From: Chitinophagales bacterium
GTDB lineage: Bacteria > Bacteroidota > Bacteroidia > Chitinophagales > Saprospiraceae
Direction of reading: 5' to 3'
Assembly (NCBI GenBank): GCA_022360175.1
Contig: JAKSDI010000100.1
Coordinates: 153,037-217,036, forward strand
DNA: 64,000 nt
Part shown: in pieces, positions 59,350-64,000 of the stretch
How positions within the stretch are numbered: the stretch's first letter is position 1
Layout of the letters: each line of letters opens with the position of its first letter
Translations under genes and position numbers: made by a program
The notes under the pieces: generated by a model
The model's input: only the letters and a program-made list of their open reading frames with translations
Database searches by the model: none
What the model was told of the DNA's origin: nothing

Positions 59350-62301
59350 ATGACACTTATGCGCACCAGCATAATTTTTAGCTTATTGCTACTAAGTGTT
59401 CAGTTTTTAACTGGACAACCAATGAATGACGACTGCAATCAGGCCATCCATATTGAAGAGCCTGGTAGTTGGTGCTCAGAATTAGGTGCCTTCTCCATAG
59501 AAGATGCCACTCCTTCGGGTATTAATGGTAGCTGTCTTAACAATTCAGATAATGATGTATGGTTTTCTTTTGTCCCTGCTGAAACCAGTGTTGCAATTTT
59601 GGCCATTGGTTCGGGTGTAGGGCTGCCTTTAACAGCTCCTGCCATAGCTCTTTACGAAGGAAATTGTAACAATCTGACAGAGCTTGACTGCCGGTCAACT
59701 TTTCCCTTCAGTCAAATTGTTGAATTATTATACGATGGCTTAACACCAGGGCAAACTTATTACATCCAGGTACAAGGCCAGGCAAATGAAGGTTCTTTTC
59801 AACTCTGCACCTTTACCTTTAATGCTCCAGCTATAGCCACATCCGACTGCCCGGAAGCTGCTATTCTATGTGATAAAGAACCATTCATCGTGCCTAAAAT
59901 ATTTGGAGGTGGGGATGATCCTACCGAAGCTAATGATGCTCCCTGTCTTGGTGGTTTCGGTGGTAATGTAGAGTCAAGTTCTACCTGGTTTGTCTGGACA
60001 GCAGCCGAAGATGGAACCCTCACTTTCACCCTCAACCCTCTCAACCCAACTGATGATATTGATTTCGTTGTATATGAATTCCCTAATGGCCCTCAGGATT
60101 GTAGCAATAAAGAACCAATCAGATGTATGGCATCTTCTTGCGAGGGAGCTACAGGCCTGGATGAAGGTTCTACTGATTTCGAAGAACCGCCTAATTGTTC
60201 ATTACCAACTCAGGATAACTTCCTTGCTGCTCTCAATATGACCGAAGGAACGACCTATGGCCTGATGGTCAATAATTTTTCAGTGACCGGCATTGGCTTT
60301 CAACTTAGCTTTGGAGGAACTGCCGGTTTTACAGGTCCAGAAGGAGATATTGCTGTCCAGCCTGCTAATGGAGCTTGCATTAATGAACCATTTACCCTTA
60401 CTGATGCAAGCTTCTACCCTGAGGGAGATATAGTTGGCTGGGAATGGGATTTCGGAGCAGATGCAAGCATAGGCCCAAGCATTTCAGCAGGCCCTCATTA
60501 TCCTAGTTATAGTACTCCAGGCACCAAACTTATCACACTTCGCCTTACAACAGCGCAGGGATGTATCATCACACATATCGAAGAAGTAGAAGTTATTTGT
60601 TGTCAAGGTTTTTTCGAGGTGGATGCAGATATTATGGATACCTCTTGTCCTGACACCAATGATGGTAGTATCAATTTGAATGTAAGCAATCCTACAGGGC
60701 CTCCCTATGACTTTCTATGGGATGGAGGTGCTACCACTTCATTCATCGACCAACTTGCTATCGGTGATTATACCGTAACCATTACAGATGAAAATGCCTG
60801 TGATACTACCATTACACTTAGTGTAGGCAGCCCTCCTATACCTTCATTTGATACATTGATTACGATGCCAAGCTGTAATGGAGGTATGAATGGGGCAATC
60901 AGCCTGGAACCTATAACAGGGGATTTACCTCTTATGTACAGCTGGGATGGAGCTCCCTTTACGGGAAATAATAGCTTGTCTGGTTTAGGCGTAGGTGATT
61001 ATGAAGTTAGCATACAGGATGCTAATGGTTGCATTAGTGAACTGATCATTCCTCTTAATGAATTGGAACTCATTCTTTCACCCAATGTGGCTTCCATTCA
61101 GCCTCCGTCTTGTACAGGAGATAGTGATGCCCAAATCACGGTTATTATAGCCAATGGGCTTCCCCCATATCAGTACGATTTCAATGATGGCAATGGTTAT
61201 GTTAGTGAAAACATCCTCTCTCAACTCACTGCCGGTAGTTATACTGTAAATGTACTGGATGCCAATCTTTGTATGGGCAATTTTATTTTTGACATAGAAG
61301 ACCCAGCACCTATTTCCTTTTCATTTACAGAAATCCCCATTTCGTGTTTTGGAGATACAGATGGAGGTATTTCAGTGGATGTAAGTGGTGGAACAGGTTC
61401 CTATGAATATCAGTGGAGCAATGGAAGTATGGAGAGCGAATTATCCAATCTTCCTGCTGGCACTTATACTCTAAGTATTACAGATGATAATGACTGCATG
61501 GCAAGTAATAGCTTTGAATTGATAGCACCTCCTTTACTAGAAGTAAGTATTGAGGCACTTCAACATATATTATGCTATGGCGAAACCAATGGCCAAATTA
61601 CGTTATTGGCTCAGGGAGGCCGTAGTCCTTACTTCTATTCGATTGAAGGACAAGCCTTGCAAAATGAACCAATATTCAGCAACCTATCTGCCGGACAATA
61701 CACACTAGTACTTACTGACGATAGTGGATGTCAGGCCAGTATTGATGCCAATATTACTCAGCCTCCTGCCTTATGGGTAGATATTACGCCTGTTGATCCA
61801 ATTGCCCTCGGTTATGACGCACTCTTGCGCACACAAGCCAGCATACCAGCACTCCAATACCAATGGTCTCCACCAGTAGGCCTGAGCTGTGATGATTGCC
61901 CTCAGCCAATAGTGAGCCCTTTTCAGGAAAATTGGTATACGGTAGAAGTGATGGATGAATCTGGATGTACTGCCTCTGATTCTATACTAATAGAGGTGGA
62001 TTACGAACGCCCTGTATTTATTCCCAATGCCTTTTCACCAAATGATGATGGCAGAAACGATCTTTTCCAACTATTTCATGGGCCAGCAGTCAAACAGGTA
62101 CTTGCACTTGATGTATTTGATCGCTGGGGCAGCCTAATCTTTCAGGGAGAAAATTTGTCGGGAACTACCGACGTTATTAAATGGGATGGAATGGCAGGCA
62201 ACAGGAAAGCTCCATCTGGCGTCTATACATATACATTGGAAGTAGAATTTATTGATGGCTACAAAAAAATATATAGCGGGAATGTTCATCTAGTCAGATA
62301 A
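59350..62301 (+). CDS. Secreted T9SS type B protein with PKD and SprB repeats
   Basis: A 983-aa protein with a signal peptide (TSIIFSLLLLSVQFLTGQP); the start is the ATG at 59350, or the one three codons on at 59359. Two pre-peptidase C-like beta domains come first (DDCNQAIHI ... NDVWFSFVPAET; then SSTWFVWTAAEDG), next a PKD domain near 365-410 (GWEWDFGADAS), then about five SprB repeats (SCNGGMNGAISLEPITG type), and the C-terminal type B sorting domain (VFIPNAFSPNDDGRNDLFQLF, YTYTLEVEFIDGYKKIYSG in broken form). It is likely a surface adhesin or gliding-related protein. It is followed after 49 bases by a paralogue. Confidence 0.92.
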   Translation: MTLMRTSIIFSLLLLSVQFLTGQPMNDDCNQAIHIEEPGSWCSELGAFSIEDATPSGINGSCLNNSDNDVWFSFVPAETSVAILAIGSGVGLPLTAPAIALYEGNCNNLTELDCRSTFPFSQIVELLYDGLTPGQTYYIQVQGQANEGSFQLCTFTFNAPAIATSDCPEAAILCDKEPFIVPKIFGGGDDPTEANDAPCLGGFGGNVESSSTWFVWTAAEDGTLTFTLNPLNPTDDIDFVVYEFPNGPQDCSNKEPIRCMASSCEGATGLDEGSTDFEEPPNCSLPTQDNFLAALNMTEGTTYGLMVNNFSVTGIGFQLSFGGTAGFTGPEGDIAVQPANGACINEPFTLTDASFYPEGDIVGWEWDFGADASIGPSISAGPHYPSYSTPGTKLITLRLTTAQGCIITHIEEVEVICCQGFFEVDADIMDTSCPDTNDGSINLNVSNPTGPPYDFLWDGGATTSFIDQLAIGDYTVTITDENACDTTITLSVGSPPIPSFDTLITMPSCNGGMNGAISLEPITGDLPLMYSWDGAPFTGNNSLSGLGVGDYEVSIQDANGCISELIIPLNELELILSPNVASIQPPSCTGDSDAQITVIIANGLPPYQYDFNDGNGYVSENILSQLTAGSYTVNVLDANLCMGNFIFDIEDPAPISFSFTEIPISCFGDTDGGISVDVSGGTGSYEYQWSNGSMESELSNLPAGTYTLSITDDNDCMASNSFELIAPPLLEVSIEALQHILCYGETNGQITLLAQGGRSPYFYSIEGQALQNEPIFSNLSAGQYTLVLTDDSGCQASIDANITQPPALWVDITPVDPIALGYDALLRTQASIPALQYQWSPPVGLSCDDCPQPIVSPFQENWYTVEVMDESGCTASDSILIEVDYERPVFIPNAFSPNDDGRNDLFQLFHGPAVKQVLALDVFDRWGSLIFQGENLSGTTDVIKWDGMAGNRKAPSGVYTYTLEVEFIDGYKKIYSGNVHLVR

Positions 62302-62350
62302 TACTTAACTTGAGTAAAGCCATCAGAAAACTAGTTAATGTCATTATAAT

Positions 62351-64000
62351 ATGAAAAAAATACTACTGAGAAAACTAACAACTATTGGCTTAATACTCTC
62401 TCCTATATTGCTATTGGCACAACCCGTTAATGATGATTGTACTGGAGCGATTGTACTGAATGATCTTTCAAGTTGGTGCTCCAATTCAGGAGAATTTACC
62501 AATATTAATGCAGATGACTCAGGCCTTTCTGCCAGTTGTTTCCCCAATAATCAAACGAATAATGATGTATGGTTTTCCTTCACTGCTGAAGCAACAACCG
62601 TCAATGTCAGCGTTACAGGTGATACAGGACCTAATGGAGGAGGAAGTTTGGATAATCCTCAATTTGCCATTTACACTGGTAGCTGCGGTAGTTTAACTCA
62701 AGTAGCCTGTATATCTGATGCGGTAGGCATAAATACGATTGAATTATTTGAAACTGGCCTGCAAATTGGTACCACTTATTATATACAAGTAGGAGCTCGT
62801 AATGGTAATACTGGAACCTTCCAACTTTGTATCAACAATTTTAATCAGATTCCAGATCCTTCTAGTGATTGTGAAACAGGAGTAATTCTGTGTGACAAAT
62901 CTCCTTTTACCGTATCTAATGTAACAGGGGTAGGCAACAATACCAACGAAATTGGTGATGTCGGTTGCAATTCGATAGGTTGTCAACTTACAGAATCGGG
63001 TTCGGCCTGGTATAAATGGACCTGTGACCAATCTGGTACGCTTACTTTTACGCTCACCCCTTTAAACCCTGTTGACGACCTGGATTTCATTGTTTATGAA
63101 TTGCCCAATGGTGTCAACGATTGTAATGATAAATTTGATATTCGCTGTATGGCTTCTGGTGAAGTGGTTGGAGCTCCATTTCCCCAATGGGAACCTTGCA
63201 CCGGAGCGACAGGCCTTGCAACAGGCGACCCTGACGTTAATGAAAGCTGTGGCTGCGATGCCGGAGATAATAACTTTGTAGATGAGATCGAAATGGTTAG
63301 TGGTAGAAGCTATGCATTGGTGATCAATAATTTCAGCCAATCAGGCAGTGGTTTTTCTATGGAGTTTGGAGGCACAGGTACTTTTCTTGGACCAGAAGCA
63401 GCCTTCACTACCAATCCGGTTGCAGATACGCTTTGCCTGGAAAACAGCATCACTTTTACCGATGCATCGTCCTTCTCTGGCGGAATTGTTGCCTGGGAAT
63501 GGAACTTCGGGCAAGGCGCTACACCTACTTCTGCTAACACACAGGGACCTCATACTGTAAACTATAGTACTCCAGGATTGAAATCCATAGTATTAGCCGT
63601 AGAAACAGAGGATGGGTGCATCGTTACTGAAATTTCTACTATTTATGTAGAATGCTGTGATGGCATGTTTGATGTAAATGCTGCAATCACCAATTTACTT
63701 TGCCCAGGTGAACCTATAGGAGCGATTGACCTGACTGTAAATAATGATCAACCTCCGTATGACTTTCTATGGGATGATGGCAACATGAATGAAGATCTTT
63801 CCGGACTCGAACCCGGAAATTATACCGTTACTATCACTGATGATTTTACCTGCGATACTATTCTTACCTATGAGGTGATTGGCCCTGATGATTTTGATAT
63901 AGATACTATCATTGGAATGCCTACCTGTAATGGTGGTACAGACGGCTCAATCACACTGAATGTTACAGGTGGTACTCAGCCATATGAATATAGTTTTGAA
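62351..64000 (+). CDS. Paralogous secreted protein, N-terminal part (cut by right window edge)
   Basis: Starts at ATG 62351 with signal peptide (LLRKLTTIGLILSPILLLAQP); 550 codons are seen without a stop. The layout repeats that of the gene upstream: NDDCTGAIVLNDLSSWC ... NNDVWFSFTAEATT, a second beta domain with SAWYKWTCDQSGTLTFTL, LNPVDDLDFIVYELPNGVNDC, a PKD domain (WEWNFGQGA) and the start of SprB repeats (TCNGGTDGSITLNVTGG). It is a tandem duplicate of the gene at 59350; a type B sorting domain is expected beyond the window. Confidence 0.9.
   Translation, partial: MKKILLRKLTTIGLILSPILLLAQPVNDDCTGAIVLNDLSSWCSNSGEFTNINADDSGLSASCFPNNQTNNDVWFSFTAEATTVNVSVTGDTGPNGGGSLDNPQFAIYTGSCGSLTQVACISDAVGINTIELFETGLQIGTTYYIQVGARNGNTGTFQLCINNFNQIPDPSSDCETGVILCDKSPFTVSNVTGVGNNTNEIGDVGCNSIGCQLTESGSAWYKWTCDQSGTLTFTLTPLNPVDDLDFIVYELPNGVNDCNDKFDIRCMASGEVVGAPFPQWEPCTGATGLATGDPDVNESCGCDAGDNNFVDEIEMVSGRSYALVINNFSQSGSGFSMEFGGTGTFLGPEAAFTTNPVADTLCLENSITFTDASSFSGGIVAWEWNFGQGATPTSANTQGPHTVNYSTPGLKSIVLAVETEDGCIVTEISTIYVECCDGMFDVNAAITNLLCPGEPIGAIDLTVNNDQPPYDFLWDDGNMNEDLSGLEPGNYTVTITDDFTCDTILTYEVIGPDDFDIDTIIGMPTCNGGTDGSITLNVTGGTQPYEYSFE

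Overview
The window holds two kinds of DNA that meet at a tRNA-Asp gene near 28.8 kb. To the right (about 28.8-64 kb) is ordinary chromosome of a Bacteroidota bacterium, most likely a Saprospiria/Lewinella-like marine or sludge organism. The evidence is type IX secretion (T9SS) sorting domains of both the type A and the gliding-motility type B kind, SprB-type repeats, a DUF6913-dapA pair behind accA, LytTR/LytS-type regulators, and promoter boxes of the Bacteroidota form TAnnTTTG. To the left (1 to about 28.7 kb) is a plasmid-like or integrative conjugative element. It carries an ArdC antirestriction protein (cut by the window edge), RadC, a MobF/TrwC relaxase, a VirD4-type coupling ATPase, SSB, a Toprim primase, a ParA plus ribbon-helix-helix partition pair, an RPA-family replication initiator preceded by iterons, and an excisionase-like HTH protein next to the tRNA. 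No type IV secretion channel genes are visible; they would have to lie to the left, or the element is only mobilizable.

Layout of the element: ArdC, RadC and a 56-bp inverted repeat (0-1.8 kb); a cargo block (1.8-11.4 kb) with a CCDC90-like coiled-coil protein, an MqsR-like toxin with a Panacea/SocA antitoxin, a compact ubiquitin-like conjugation operon (UBL-E2 fusion, JAB-E1 fusion, DUF6527) followed by DUF2188 and LRAT-like genes, a decayed ImmA/IrrE remnant, a large unrecognised 699-aa protein and a LuxR-type regulator; a transfer block (11.6-20.6 kb) in which several genes are followed by strong hairpins; and a maintenance block (20.7-28.6 kb) with SSB, an M48 peptidase, a DUF6876 gene, primase, partition genes, the iteron origin, Rep and the HTH protein.

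Layout of the chromosome: tRNA-Asp, accA-DUF6913-dapA, an M1 peptidase, a DUF433/DUF5615 toxin-antitoxin pair, a LytTR/LytS two-component pair, a SIMPL protein and a VWA protein, a 2237-aa secreted repeat protein with about 30 Cys-containing repeats, an OmpR-type two-component pair, a candidate small RNA, pyrD with nine tandem in-frame stop codons, a T9SS type A protein, nadC, a pssA-purS-rsmI cluster, and two tandem paralogous T9SS type B proteins, the second cut by the right edge.

The best candidate for an unusual system is the ubiquitin-like operon at 4.0-7.4 kb. Its UBL is fused directly to an E2-like domain that contains no cysteine, its E1 appears to lack the usual PGxxCxxC cysteines, and it is coupled to a DUF6527 protein. 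That makes a non-thioester conjugation route plausible. All function calls come from reading motifs by eye; no database search was possible.
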